Positions 27,284-39,486 of a stretch of DNA of 64,000 nt are shown here, piece by piece. The DNA is taken from positions 9,187-73,186 of the forward strand of contig CAOJZU010000007.1 of the NCBI GenBank assembly GCA_948466265.1, in the 5' to 3' direction. The first letter of the stretch is position 1; each line of letters starts with the position of its first letter. The notes under the pieces are model-generated. The model saw only the letters and a program-made list of their open reading frames with translations. It was not told where the DNA came from and ran no database searches. The position numbers were made by a program, and so were the translations under genes. Source of the stretch: an uncultured Clostridium sp. GTDB taxonomy: Bacteria; Bacillota_A; Clostridia; TANB77; CAG-508.

Positions 27284-29167
27284 CTATAATTTCAAAAGTT
27301 CTTTATTGTATAATATATCTTGTACAATTTGGTCTGCATTTAATCTATATTTCTCCTCTATTTCAGATACGCTACCATGCTTTACAAACTCATCAGGATA
27401 TCCATATTTTTTAAATTCTATATTATCTAAGCCTTTTTTTATAATAAGCTCCTCTATCATACTTCCAAGCCCGCCTTTTAAAATATTATCTTCGATAGTT
27501 ATAGCTTTTTTTGTTTTAATAATTGATTTTAAAATATTTTCTTCATCTAATGGTTTTAAAAATCTAGCATTTATTACCTCAGCATCTATTCCTTGTTTTT
27601 CTAAAATATTTGAAACTTCTAATGCTCTATCTACCATCTTCCCTATCGCAATTATAGTTAAGTCTTTTCCTTCTTTAATAATCTCTGCTGATTCATTTTC
27701 TAAACTTTGATGTATATCATATTTAAAATGTCCTTCCCCACCTCTTGGGTATCTAATAACCACAGGTCTTTTAAGACCGGGCTGCATATTCTAACATATT
27801 TTCAAACTCTTTAAAATCTTTTGGTGCCATAACTATAAGATTTGGTATCATTCCAAAAAAAGATAAATCAAATATTCCCTGATGTGTTTCTCCATCATTT
27901 CCAACAATTCCTGCCCTATCTACACACATCAAAACCCCTAATTTTTGAATTGCAATGTCATGAATAACTTGATCAAAAGCTCTTTGATAAAATGATGAAT
28001 ATATAGGAACAATTGGTACTTTTCCTGCTTTTGCAAGACCTGCTGCAAAGCCGAAGAGCATGTTGTTCTGCAATTCCAACATCAAAAAATCTATCTGGAT
28101 ACTTTTTTGCAAATTCTGTAAGTCCTGTTCCATCTTTCATTGCAGCTGTTATACATATTATATCCTTGTTTTTTTCAGCTAGTGAAATTATTTTATCTCC
28201 AAAAACCTTAGAATAATCTTTATTTTTTTTATTTTTGCTTTCCCCTGTCTCTATATTAAAATTCGATGCACTATGGAATTTATCAGGATTTTCTTCTGCT
28301 GGCTTGTATCCCTTTCCTTTTTTGGTTACAACATGCACAAGTACTGGTCCATTTAGGTCTTTACTTACTTTTAGTATATTTTCTAACTTTTCTATGTCAT
28401 GTCCATCAATAGGCCCTAAATATTTAAAACCAATATCTTCAAAAAACATGTTAGGAAGTACAAGCTGTTTTATACTATATTTCAATTTTCTAACAGCTCT
28501 AATAATTCTATTTCCGCCCTTAGGAAGCTTTTGGACTGCCTTTTTTACATATTTACTTGAATTTCTATAAAATTTTCTAGTTCTAGCCTTACTTAAAAGA
28601 AGCGATATACCTCCAACATTTTTGGAAATGCTCATTTCATTATCATTTAAAATAACTATCAAATTAGTTTTTAAGCTTCCTGCATGATTTAATCCCTCTA
28701 GTGCCATTCCTCCAGTTAATGCTCCGATCTCCTATTATTGCAATTATATTTTCATCTGTCTCTTTTAATTCTCTTGCAACAGCCATTCCAAGTGCTACCG
28801 AAATTGATGTACTACTATGTCCTGTGTCAAAGCTATCAAACTCTGACTCACTTGTCTTTGGAAAACCAGCCATTCCTTCAAATTGTCTTAATGTTGGCAT
28901 TTTATCTTTTCTTCCTGTTAGTATTTTATGTACATAGCTTTGATGACCTACATCCCATATTACTTTATCCTTCGGAGCATCAAAAATGCTATGAATAGCT
29001 ATTGTAAGTTCTACCACTCCTAGGTTTGAAGCAAGATGTCCCCCTGTTTTTGACACTGTATCTATTATTAATTTTCTTATATCTTCTGCAAGTATTTTCT
29101 TTTCTTTTAATGTAAGTTTTTTTAAATCTTTTGTGCTATTTACCTTATCTAGTATTCTATCCTCCAT
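27284..29167 (-). CDS. dxs: 1-deoxy-D-xylulose-5-phosphate synthase (three skip sites)
   Basis: DXS makes deoxyxylulose phosphate from pyruvate and glyceraldehyde 3-phosphate with thiamine diphosphate, the entry to the MEP isoprenoid pathway. The restored protein has 626 residues. The ThDP-binding motif reads [18 protein letters not shown] only if the C at 28726 is skipped; [18 protein letters not shown] needs the skip at 28053; [17 protein letters not shown] needs 27779. Length 1884 minus 3 is divisible by 3. As written the gene would be four fragments, yet no residue of the active site is otherwise lost. Confidence 0.96.
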
Positions 29168-29311
29168 TTACTTGCCTCCCATGATATAGATAACAAGTTA
29201 ACAAGCTTTAAATAATAAATTATTAAAACCTTGTAACATTTGCATAATTATCTCGTATGGAGATTTTTCGTCTATCGACGAAAAATTCCTACGATATAAA
29301 TAATATCATAA

Positions 29312-29344
29312 AATTAGAGCGTATGCAATACGCTCTAATTTTAT
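29312..29344 (-). terminator. Terminator after lexA
   Basis: AAAATTAGAGCGTA and TACGCTCTAATTTT pair perfectly, 15 bases downstream of the lexA stop on the minus strand. Confidence 0.75.
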
Positions 29345-29358
29345 CTTTATATGTAATT

Positions 29359-30016
29359 TTACATTTTTCTAAATACACCTGAAACTTTACCCAAAATTTT
29401 GCAATCTGGAACTATTATCGGGTTCATAGTAGAATTCTCAGGTTGTAGTCTAATATGGTCTTTTTCTTTATAGAATGTTTTTACTGTTGCCTCATCTTCT
29501 ATTAAAGCTACAACAATTTCTCCATTATTTGCCGAATTTTGTTTTTTTACTAATATATAATCGCCATCTAGAATACCAGCTTCTATCATGCTTTCTCCTC
29601 TAACTGTAAGCATGAAACTTTCTGAATTTCCGGACAAAATCTATTGGTATTGGGAATGTGTCTGTAACGTTTTCTACTGCAAGTATTGGCTCTCCTGCTG
29701 TTATTTTTCCTATTACTGGAACTTCAACAAGTTCTTTTGATGTATAAAAATCTTTTGTTTCATTTGAATTTTTATCTGATGCTCCACCTTTAATTAGTCT
29801 TAATGTTCTACCCTTTTGGTTTTCTTTTCTAATATATCCTTTTTGTTCTAATTTTGCTAAATATCCATGTACTGTTGCAGTAGATTTAAGTCCTACTGCT
29901 TTTCCAATTTCTCTAACTGAAGGTGCATATCCTACTTCTAGGGTTTGTTTTTCAATACATTTTAAAATTGCTTTTTCTCTTTTATTTAATTCAACTGTAC
30001 TTTTCTTTCTTCCCAA
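29359..30016 (-). CDS. lexA: LexA repressor (one skip site)
   Basis: LexA represses the SOS genes and cleaves itself when RecA is activated. The restored protein has 218 residues: an N-terminal winged helix ([20 protein letters not shown]), the Ala-Gly cleavage site in KITAGEP, catalytic Ser in GESMI and catalytic Lys in ATVKTFY. The skip at 29632 gives [20 protein letters not shown], joining the two domains of the peptidase. I chose the TTG at 30016, 8 bases after AAGGAG. Length 658 minus 1 is divisible by 3. Confidence 0.95.
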
Positions 30017-30046
30017 TATTATCACTCCTTTTATTAATTTTAACTA

Positions 30047-30075
30047 ATCTTATCATAAAAACAAATAATTGTCAA
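30047..30075 (-). promoter_or_regulatory. lexA promoter
   Basis: On the minus strand TTGACA, a 17-base spacer and TAAGAT lie about 30 bases before the lexA start. I do not see a clear LexA box overlapping it. Confidence 0.65.
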
Positions 30076-30224
30076 ACAAAATTTTGGATTTTTATATAAA
30101 CTTTTGTCTATTACAAAATAAAAGTTAAAAATGTCAAGTCCATTTTTTGAAAATTTGCTACTTTTATAAAATTTAGTAAAATATTTTTCCGCATAATCTT
30201 TTAATTTACTAATATATTTATTCT

Positions 30225-31743
30225 ATGAGTAGATTAAGACTTTTTTTATTTAATACAATTATACTAACTTTGACTTCCCTATTTATGAGCGCTATAAATA
30301 TGTTTTTTAGCGTTTATGTTGCAAATAAACTTGGTAGCGAAGGTTCTGGTATATTTGAACTTATCATGTCTATTTTCACTTTTGCTACAACTTTTGCAAA
30401 TTCTGGGATAAGTCTTGCTGCAACAAGAATTGTCTCTGAAGAAATTGACGGAAATTCTGGTATACGGATTAAAGATTGCTATGAGGAAATGTATTTTATA
30501 TAGCTTATCTTTTGGCATAATTGCTTGTTTGATTTTGCTTGTTTCCTCAAACTTCTGTGCTTCTGTCCTTTTACATGGAAAAGTATCTTCTATTCCTATT
30601 TATATAATGGCAATTAGTATGCCTTTTAATTCTGTTATCACATCACTTTCTCGGCTATTTTACAGGAGTTAGAAGAGTTTCTAAAACGTCTATTTCTAGA
30701 ATTATGACAATGTTTCTTCAAGTTGTTTTAACTTGCATTTTTTTATACATTTTCCCATCAAATGATTTAAGCATTGTATGTACTTATTTAATTTTAAGTA
30801 TGACTATTGCTACAATTTTTGAATTTGCTCTAACCTATATATTATACTTAATGGACAGCAAAAGATATTTTTTGAGATCCATTCCAAGCGAAAGATACTT
30901 ACATAAAATTTTAAGAATTGCTCTTCCTGTTGCTGTTACTTCATATATACGTTCAGGACTTTCTACTTTAAAGCAGTTATTAATTCCTTTTAGCCTAGAA
31001 AAACATTCCGCTTCATGCTCAGAAGCTTTATCTCAGTATGGTCTTATAAATCGGAATGACAATGCCTCTTCTAATGTTTCCTTGTATTATTATCACATCA
31101 TGTGCTGGACTTCTCATACCCGAATTTGCAAGATATAATCTTAAAAAAGATTTTGATAGAATGAACCAAGTTACTGGATTTATTTTTAAATTTACATCTT
31201 TTTTTAGTATTTGTATTATTCGGTATTTTTCTTACTTTTACAGAAGAAATATGCTTTTTTATTTATCACAATTTAGATATTTCTAGGTTTTTGGTAATAC
31301 TATCTCCTTTAATAATTTTGATTTATCTAGACAAAATTATAGACGCAATGCTTCGTGGCCTTGATAAACAAGTTGGTGTAATGTTTTGCAATATTGTAGA
31401 CCTTGTTTCTACTATAATTCTCATATATACAGCTGTTCCTGTTTTTGGAATATATGGTTATATTGGAGTTATTGCATTTTCTGAGATTTTAAATTTTACT
31501 GTAAGTTTAATTCAGCTATATAAAGTTACTCATTTTAAGTTTGATTTTGTATCATATGCAATAATACCTTTTTTATTAGTTATTGCAACTAAATTCTTAT
31601 TTGATAGCATTGATAACTATATAGAATATGATTTAGGTTTTGTGTTATTTAAGATTATAATTTTTGTATTTGTTTATTTAATATTGCTTGGAACATTTAA
31701 TATTTTTAAATTTTTTAAGAATAAAAAAGTGTTTATTGCATAA
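30225..31743 (+). CDS. spoVB: SpoVB/MurJ-like lipid flippase (four skip sites)
   Basis: The restored protein has 504 residues and about 14 hydrophobic segments, matching the MOP-superfamily flippases (SpoVB, MurJ) that move lipid-linked precursors; SpoVB acts in spore cortex formation. Skips at 30465 (SGIGLKIAMRK), 30652 (LSGYFTGVRRVS), 31052 (INGMTMPLLMFP) and 31221 (CIIGIFLTFTEE) restore one frame. KTSISRIM and LRIALPVAVTSYIRSGLSTL fit SpoVB. Length 1519 minus 4 is divisible by 3. The choice of SpoVB over other polysaccharide exporters is by resemblance only. Confidence 0.88.
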
Positions 31744-31844
31744 TTTCGATTGATTTAACATAAATTTTATGGTAGAATTTTTAATATATATTTTATATTT
31801 TTTTGTAACTATTAAATATGATTATATTTAAAGGGAGGCTAAAA

Positions 31845-32654
31845 ATGAAGGGTTCAGCAGGTAAATTTCTTTTTCGGATATCTCCAACAAAGTTAAACTT
31901 TTTTAAGGATGTTAAATGTGATTCTCAGGAAACTAAAGAGTTAGTTTTACATTGGATGTTTAAAGCACAAAAGGTATCTAATATTAATATTCACAAGTTT
32001 TCAGATCTTTTTGCAAAATATCCTAACATTGTTTTTCCAATACGGTTATTTAAAAGATCCGAAGATTATTCTTTTGAAATAATTGATTGTTCTGGTAATA
32101 TTTATTTTTTAAATTACGATTCAAATTATGCAGACTATTATTCCATTCGCAGAAAGGATCATCTAAGTGATGTAAATGTTGATTTTAAAATTGTTAAGGG
32201 AAATCATATCGTGTTAAAAAGAATCAACATATTGCTATTAGATGAGAACGGGATTTGCACAAAGGACGATTCATTTTCTATTGTTTATAATTGTAAGAAC
32301 AATACCACAATTGTAACTATTAAAAAAGTGACTCAGATGAAACCTTATCTTAAAATTGTATATCCAACACAGGATAAAGATTTTGATGGTATGGTTTTAA
32401 GGCTTTTATTTAGCGAAGAAATAAACCTTAATAATGTATTCCCGCTTTTTGAAAGTATATATGAAATTCGGGAATTAAAAGACATATCTATAACAATCAA
32501 AAATAACTCTATGTATCTATCAAATATTATTGTAGAAAATAGTAAGGTGATCGAGTACTCATTTACTGAAAGTATAAGTGAATCAGAGGTATTTTTACAC
32601 CAAAATTCAATGTCAAAAGACGTTCAGGAATTTATTGATGAACATTCATGCTAA
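31845..32654 (+). CDS. Unknown protein, foreign-looking, uses CGG as Arg
   Basis: I do not recognise this 269-residue protein. It has no signal peptide or membrane segment and appears to be a beta-rich soluble protein. Three CGG triplets (in FLFRIS, FPIRLF and YEIREL) are in frame and are needed as Arg; skipping the first would stop the protein six codons later. The third-position base use also differs slightly from neighbours. The start follows AAAGGGAGG. It is therefore incompatible with the recoding used by the genes on both sides, and may be a recent arrival that is silent or truncated here. Confidence 0.6.
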   Translation: MKGSAGKFLFRISPTKLNFFKDVKCDSQETKELVLHWMFKAQKVSNINIHKFSDLFAKYPNIVFPIRLFKRSEDYSFEIIDCSGNIYFLNYDSNYADYYSIRRKDHLSDVNVDFKIVKGNHIVLKRINILLLDENGICTKDDSFSIVYNCKNNTTIVTIKKVTQMKPYLKIVYPTQDKDFDGMVLRLLFSEEINLNNVFPLFESIYEIRELKDISITIKNNSMYLSNIIVENSKVIEYSFTESISESEVFLHQNSMSKDVQEFIDEHSC

Positions 32655-32668
32655 AAAATCTTTTAGTA

Positions 32669-32706
32669 TACAAAAAGTCCACCCCTCACTTGGGTATGGA
32701 CTTTTC
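32669..32706. terminator. Terminator between convergent genes
   Basis: AAAAGTCCA and TGGACTTTT pair around CCCCTCACTTGGGTA, with T's on the plus side. It separates the unknown gene (plus) from the TSCPD gene (minus). Confidence 0.7.
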
Positions 32707-32710
32707 TTCT

Positions 32711-32957
32711 TTATTTATTTTTTATTTCTTCCAACGCTTTAGATAATTGATCTGGACATGATGTTTCTCCGCGACATGGAATTCCTTTAAGTAATTTTAT
32801 TACTTCATCTATTTTTCTTCCCTCTACAAGACGACTCACACCGCGCAGTATTGCCTGCACATCCACCTACTATTTTAACTTTTTTTATTATATCTCCATC
32901 AACTTCAATTATCATTTCACTAGAACACACACCCTGTGGTCTATATTTATATTCCAT
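32711..32957 (-). CDS. TSCPD domain protein (one skip site)
   Basis: The restored protein has 81 residues and is a stand-alone TSCPD domain: EYKYRPQGVCSSEM, IVGGCAGNTAGVSRLVEG, and the namesake CRGETSCPDQLSKALEE near the C-terminus. TSCPD domains are also found at the end of ribonucleotide reductases and bind zinc or nucleic acid; the small proteins are of unknown role. The skip at 32843 joins GNTA to GVSRL. Length 247 minus 1 is divisible by 3. Because of the break, this gene leaves no long open frame. Confidence 0.88.
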
Positions 32958-33023
32958 TCGCCCTCCTAACGTTCAACCAATAAATTCATCTTGTTTGAAC
33001 TTAATAATTTATTCGCTTCTAAT

Positions 33024-33680
33024 TTATACTTCTTTTGCTAAGACAATCGTTCTTTGTGATCCATCATTTGTACAAGTTGATAATGTTATTTCTCTTAAGC
33101 CATTTGTGTCTCTTCTATAGAAAGAACTATCTGTTGGGTCTGCATTAAACACATTATACACTTTATATGTTATTTGTGCCCCTGTCTTATCTGTTATATA
33201 TATTGAATCTCCATTTGATAGTTTACTCAAATTTGAGAAAAATAAACCATTTCTATAATTATGCCCTTGAATTACTGTATTTCCCACTTGATTTACTCCG
33301 TACTCCACTTAAGTATGCTACTGCAACTTTTATTGATTGAGGAGTTTCTTTTTCTAGTATTGGATATTTAATATTTATTTTAGGTATTGAAATTGTTCCG
33401 AAGTACTTCATATCCATAATATTTCGAAGTAGATCCTTGCTGACCATATATTGAACCACTGCCTTCTACATCACCTATCTGTGACCTATCTCCTTCATCT
33501 TCGTCAGGTGTTTCTTTCTTTACTTCTGATTCAAATAAATCCACAGCATCTTCCGCCTTTGAATTTAAATAATATTTATTAAATACTGACCAACCGAAAA
33601 AATGCTATTATTCCTACTATTCCAATTATTGCAACTATAAGTAAGCCAGTTAATAGTCCATTATATTTATTATTAAACAT
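33024..33680 (-). CDS. Second sortase (three skip sites)
   Basis: The restored protein has 217 residues: an N-terminal membrane anchor (about residues 10-32), a Glu/Asp/Ser-rich linker, and a sortase domain with catalytic His in NTVIQGHNYRNG and Cys in LSTCTNDGSQRTIV, Arg following. Skips at 33595 (IAFFGWSVFN), 33400 (YEVLGTISIPKI) and 33300 (YLSGVGVNQVGN) restore it. Length 657 minus 3 is divisible by 3. No LPXTG protein is encoded beside it, so its substrate must be elsewhere. Confidence 0.87.
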
Positions 33681-33760
33681 TGCAAATCCCTTCTTTCTTC
33701 TTTGGATTTTATAAACCTATATGTTTATTATATCATATTTTGCTATATTTGTATATTATT

Positions 33761-34113
<353 letters not shown>

Positions 34114-34163
34114 TTATTTCCCTTTCGTTATCATATAATTAAGTTTTAAGAATTTTGTTTATG

Positions 34164-35926
34164 CTATTCTTTAATTAATACTGCTTTAATACGCCTAACT
34201 CCGGCTAGAAGAAGCTTCTTCCTTCTTTATCTTAAATGTTCCAAGTATTCCTGTATGTTCTACATGTGGCCCTCCACATATTTCTTTACTAAAATCTCCA
34301 ATTGTATATACTTTTACTTTGTCTCCATATTTATTTTCAAATAATCCTATTGCACCAGATACCTTTGCTTCATCATATGTCATTTCTTCACATGTAACTT
34401 TTAAATCTCTTTGTATTTGCTCATTTACTATTCTTTCTACTTCGTCTAGTTCTTCTTTTGTAACTTTCTGAGGATGTGCAAAGTCAAATCTTAGTCTTTC
34501 TGTTGTTATATTTGAACCTTTTTGCGTCGCATGTTCTCCTAAAACAATTTGAAGTGCTTTATGAAGAAGGTGTGTTGCTGTATGATAGCTAATTGTAATT
34601 TCGTTTTGTTCTGCTAAACCACCTTTAAACTTTTGCTCTGAACCCATTCTTGATTTTTCTTGATGTGCTTTAAATAATTTATCAAAATTATTTAGGTCTA
34701 TTTTGAATCCATTTTCTTCTGCTATTTCTTTTGTAACTTCTTGTGGGAAACCATATGTCTCATATAGTCTAAATACTTCTTCTGCTGATAACAAAGTTTC
34801 TCCCTTTTCTCTTAATTTGTTTAATTCTTTTTGAAGTTCTTTTTCTCCATTTTCTAGAGTTTTTATAAATTTATCTTTTTCTTCTAATATTGTTTTTATT
34901 ATATTTTCTTTATTATCTACAAGTTCTTTATACATCTCTCCTAATATTTGTATATCTAATTTAATTAATTCTTCTAATTTTTCAAGTGAAATTCCAATTT
35001 TGTTTAAGTGCCTTATCATTCTTCTTATTAATCTTCTTAATATGTATCCCCTATCTATATTGCTTGGTTTTCCACCATCTGCGATTATCATCATACTAGA
35101 TCTTAGGTGTTCTGCAATAATTCTTCTGCTTGATATATCATCTTTTACTGCAAGTTCTTGTAACCTATCCATCATAGGTTTAAATATTTCTGTATCAAAT
35201 GGTGTTTCCTTTCCTTGAAGTAACATATTTATTCTCTCTAGACCAAGTCCTGTATCTACATTTCTTTGTTTTAGTTTTGTATATTTCCCATCACTGTCTT
35301 TATAATATTCCATAAATACGTTGTTCCAGATTTCTACATATTTGCCACAGCCACAAGATGGATCACAGTGTTCTCCGCAAGGTTCTTTTCCTGTGTCATA
35401 GAATATTTCTGTATCTGGTCCACATGGTCCGTGTTTCTCCTGCTATCCACCAGTTATCGTCTTTTCCAAAATAATATATTTTTTCTTTTGGCATGCCGTT
35501 TTCTTGCCAAATTCTTGCTGTTTCTTCGTCTCTTGGTGCGTCTTCATCTCCCTTAAAACAAGTAACTGATAGTTTTTCTAATGGTATCCCTAATTCCTTT
35601 GTTAAAAATTCCATGCTAAATTTAATTGATTCATTCTTAAAGTAACTCCCGAGTGACCAGTTTCCAAGCATTTCAAAAAATGTTAGATGGCGATTGTCAC
35701 CAACCTCATCTATATCTACTGTTCTTAAACATTTTTGATAATCTGCAAGTCTTGTTCCTTCTGGGTGTTTTTCTCCAAGTAAGTATGGTACAAGTGGGTG
35801 CATTCCAGCTGTTGTAAATAAAACAGATGGGTCATTTTCTGGTATTAATGGACTGCTTGGAATTATGCTATGTCCATGATTTCTAAAATAGTTTAAAAAT
35901 TTATTTCTAATTTCTAATGCGTTCAT
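34164..35926 (-). CDS. alaS: Alanyl-tRNA synthetase, short form (two skip sites)
   Basis: AlaRS charges tRNA-Ala. The restored protein has 586 residues, compared with about 870 usually. The catalytic domain ([38 protein letters not shown]), the [15 protein letters not shown] motif (skip at 35431), the editing-site zinc motifs HTATH and [10 protein letters not shown] are present. After [14 protein letters not shown] (skip at 34203) it stops, so the C-terminal C-Ala and oligomerisation domain is missing. Length 1763 minus 2 is divisible by 3. It is cotranscribed with the dUTPase gene upstream and probably the HIT gene downstream. Confidence 0.93.
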
Positions 35927-35949
35927 TTTTTATGTTCCTCCTAAATTTC

Positions 35950-36413
35950 TTATTTTGATGTTGAGCCAAAGCCGTCCCATACGTTCACCCTCAGCCATAT
36001 CTCCATCAGCAATTAAAAATTTTTCAAATATTGCTTGTCCGAATTGCTTCTCCTTTTTTTATTACTACATCTTCTTCTTTTATATTAAAAAATGCAAACA
36101 TCATATGTCCATCATTATCAGGATTTCCATAGTAGTCAGCGTCTATTACTCCAATACTATTTGCCATTATTAGTCCTTTTTTCTTTGGATTTGAACTTCT
36201 GTTACATAATTTTAAATATTCGTCTCCTTGCATATATGCTTTTAAACCGGTTTTTACAAGTGTTGGTGCCATTCCTTTCTTAAAAGATGGGATGACAGTA
36301 TCTTCTGCTGCTTCTATATCATATCCTGCTGAATATTTTGTCTTACGTATTGGTATGTTTATTCCTGCATTTTCAAATCCTTTTGCAATTTCAAATCCTC
36401 TTACTTTTTCCAT
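35950..36413 (-). CDS. dut: dUTPase (two skip sites)
   Basis: dUTPase hydrolyses dUTP to dUMP. The restored protein has 153 residues with SAGYDIEAAED (motif 1), NRSSNPKKKGLIMANSIGVI (motifs 2-3), GEAIGQAIFEKF (motif 4) and the C-terminal lid RMGGFGSTSK (motif 5). Both motif 4 and motif 5 depend on skips, at 36041 and 35974. The last glycine codon is GGC. Without the skips the enzyme would lose its substrate-closing arm. Length 464 minus 2 is divisible by 3. Confidence 0.93.
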
Positions 36414-36655
36414 ATATTTTCTCCTTATATCTAAACTTTTTTGATTATATCATATAAAAATCTAAAAATCTATATAAAGCTTTATAAAATTTGTGTTTAT
36501 TCATAATAAATAAAAAAAGCTAAATATACTTATTCTAAAATACGTTTAGCTTTCTCCTATATATTAAGATTTTATTATAGATATAATTGCTTTTCAACTT
36601 TTCTTTTTCATTTTTTTACATATTTATGAATTTTTGAGAAATAATATATTTTACT

Positions 36656-38352
36656 ATGAAAATTTTTAATAAATTGATTAAGTTAATAGAATATAAAGCA
36701 CCAAACGAATATAATTTTGTTTTGCCAGAGTCTAAACCTGATGAAACTCTAAGAAGTGCTAATAATATAGAAAATGAAACTAGAGATAATCTTAAAGAAA
36801 ATGTTTTTCCTTCTCTTGATATAAATAAAGATTATATTAAAAAAAGATATAACTTTGATATAAATAGCGATATAAAACTACGTGAATTTACAATAAATAT
36901 TAGAAGTAAACAATACAAAGCATTCTTATTCTATATCGAAGGTATGATAGATAGTGATTCTATAAATAAGTTTGTGATTAAACCTTTAATGCTAAAAAAT
37001 TCCTCAAATTCATCAGAAGGTGAACAGGATATAATTAGTACAGCTGTTACAAATAATGTAACAGTAAGACGAGTTAAAAAATTTGATCTTAAAAACTATA
37101 TTTTAGAATGCTTAGTACCACAAAATGATATTCAAACAGAAAACAAATTTAAAAATATTATACAAAAAGTAAATGCTGGTGTTTCTGCACTTTTTATTGA
37201 CACAATAGATAGTGCATTTATGATAGATGCAAAAGGTTTTGAAAAACGTAGCGTTTCTCCACCAGATAATGAAAATATTATTAGAGGTTCACAAGAAGGA
37301 TTCATAGAATCTCTCCGTACAAATACTACACTTTTAAGAAGAATTGTAAATAATGAAAATTTAATTATTGAAGAAATGAATGTTGGAAAAATAAGTAATA
37401 CTCAAGTTGCAATGTGTTATTTAAAAAATGTTGCAAATAACAATTTAATTAAAGAAGTAAGATATAGAATAGATAATATAGGAATAGATTATCTTCTTTC
37501 TTCTGGACAACTTGAACAATTAATTGAAGACACAAACTTTAGTATTCCTCAGTTATTATCTACTGAAAGACCTGATAGATTATCTTCTTATATCTTAGAA
37601 GGTAGAGTCGCAATCTTAGTAAATGGAACTCCTTATGGATTAGTTGCTCCAGCAGTTCTTATAGACTTTCTATCTTCTGCAGAAGATAGAAATCTTAAAT
37701 ATCAGTTTGCAAATTTACTTAAAATAGTTAGAATTCTTGCACTTTTTATTACGCTTTTGCTTCCTGGTCTTTATATTGCAGTTACTACCTTTCATCAAGA
37801 ACTAGTTCCAACAGAGCTTTTATTTGCAATAGTTGCATCTAGAAGTAACGTTCCTTTTCCTGTTATTTTTGAAATTTTAATAATGGAAATTTCATTGGAA
37901 CTTATACGAGAATCTGGTGTAAGAGTTCCTGCTCCTCTTGGTCAAGCAATAGGTATTGTTCGGTGCAATTATATTAGGTGACGCATCCGTTTCTGCAAAT
38001 ATTGTTAGCCCTATACTTGTAATTATTGTTGCAATTACTGGTATAACTGCATTTGCTGTTCCAGACTTTTCTCTGAGCTTTCATGTTCGTATTGTAAGAT
38101 TTTTATATATTATTTTAGGATATTTTGCAGGATTTTTAGGAATTGCTTTTTGTTTTGTCACTCATATAACAATACTTGCTAGTATAAATTCCTTTGGAGT
38201 ATCATATTTAAGTCCATTTGCTCCTATTTCAAAGGATAATAGTTCTCGGATATTTTTTACCTCCTTTATGGAAAAGAGAACAAAGAAGGAATTTTTTAAA
38301 TACAAAAAGACCTATTAAAGAAGAAAAAATAAGCAGAAAATGGAAATTTTAA
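36656..38352 (+). CDS. gerAA: Spore germination receptor subunit A (two skip sites)
   Basis: GerAA-type proteins form the nutrient receptor in the spore inner membrane with B and C subunits. The restored protein has 564 residues: a cytoplasmic N-terminal domain, then GSQEGFIESLRTNTTLLRRI, the typical GerA motif, a membrane region beginning LLPGLYIAVTTFHQELVPT, and a C-terminal LPPLWKREQRRNFLNTKRP. Skips at 37961 (AIGIVGAIILGDASV) and 38247 (DNSSGYFLPPLWKRE) restore it. Length 1697 minus 2 is divisible by 3. It leads the operon. Confidence 0.95.
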
Positions 38353-38373
38353 AAGAAAGGATTTAAGTAAGTT

Positions 38374-39486
38374 ATGGAAAAAACAAAAATTGGCGTTTTT
38401 CAAGCAGCTTCAGTTATAATAACTGTCATGATAGCACATATTATTTTAAATATGCCAAATCACTTAATTTCAAATACTGGTCCTTCTACAATACTAAATC
38501 TAGTTTATGTTTTTATAATTTCAGTATTTATATTTTACCTTGCGTCAAAAGTATTTGAATTATTTCCTAAAAAAGACTTTATTGACATATGTGAATATTC
38601 TGGGGGTAAATGGCTAAAAAACATTTTTGGTGTAGCTGTATGCATATATTTTCTTACTATTTCTGGTTTTGTAATAAGGACTTTTGCTGAAAGTTTAGTT
38701 TTAATATATTTCCCAAATATTGAGTTAGAAATAGTAATTCTAGTTTTTGTTGCAATTACAGCAATCATGAATTTGCTTGGATTTAAAGCTATCTCCAGAG
38801 TAACTTTAATATCGCTTCCTATAATACTTGTTAGTATTGTTATGATATTTATATCATCCGCTTCAAAATTTATTCCTCAAAGAGCTCTACCTCTTTTAGG
38901 TTATGGCGCATATGATACTTTTGTATCAGGACTTGGTAATATATTTGCATTTAGTAGTATGTTCATTACTCCTTTTTTGTTACCTTATATTGGAAGTGGA
39001 AAGAAATTAAAAAAGGCTGGTGGAATATCTCTTCTAATTTATTTTATATACTTGATGTTAGGTGTAATTGCTTTACTTTTTCTAATTCCTTCTATAACAG
39101 AAATAAATAATACACTTTCTATTTACATTCTTTCAAGAAGAATAAATTTTGGCTCATTTATACAAAGAATTGATGCTGTATTTATTTTAATTTGGATAAT
39201 GTCAATATTTAATTATCTTGCAATAACTATGCATTTTAGTTTAAATACATTTAAAAAAATAACTAATATAAAACACGAAACTGGAATGGTATTTTGTTTT
39301 TCCTCATTCCTTTACATCATTAGTCTTATACCACAGAGTATAGCTGACGTAAACTTTTTTGGAGGAACAATTTATAAATATACTTCTATTATTTTTGTAT
39401 TCTTTATAGCTGTAATAATTTTAGGCGTAGCATATTTTAAGAAAAAGAAGGATATGAAGAAAGGAGCAATTTACCACCATGAATAA
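38374..39486 (+). CDS. gerAB: Spore germination receptor subunit B
   Basis: The 370-residue protein has about ten hydrophobic segments and is the permease-like B subunit (APC superfamily) that binds the germinant. It begins KIGVFQAASVIITVMIAHII, typical of the family. It is intact as written and has no in-frame CGG. AGAAAGGA precedes it, and its end overlaps the start of gerAC by 8 bases. Confidence 0.92.
   Translation: MEKTKIGVFQAASVIITVMIAHIILNMPNHLISNTGPSTILNLVYVFIISVFIFYLASKVFELFPKKDFIDICEYSGGKWLKNIFGVAVCIYFLTISGFVIRTFAESLVLIYFPNIELEIVILVFVAITAIMNLLGFKAISRVTLISLPIILVSIVMIFISSASKFIPQRALPLLGYGAYDTFVSGLGNIFAFSSMFITPFLLPYIGSGKKLKKAGGISLLIYFIYLMLGVIALLFLIPSITEINNTLSIYILSRRINFGSFIQRIDAVFILIWIMSIFNYLAITMHFSLNTFKKITNIKHETGMVFCFSSFLYIISLIPQSIADVNFFGGTIYKYTSIIFVFFIAVIILGVAYFKKKKDMKKGAIYHHE

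Noticed and set aside
36505..36560. Imperfect hairpin AGCTAAA...TTTAGCT between dut and gerAA
   Set aside because: The genes are divergent, pairing is interrupted, and no T run suits either direction, so I do not call a terminator.
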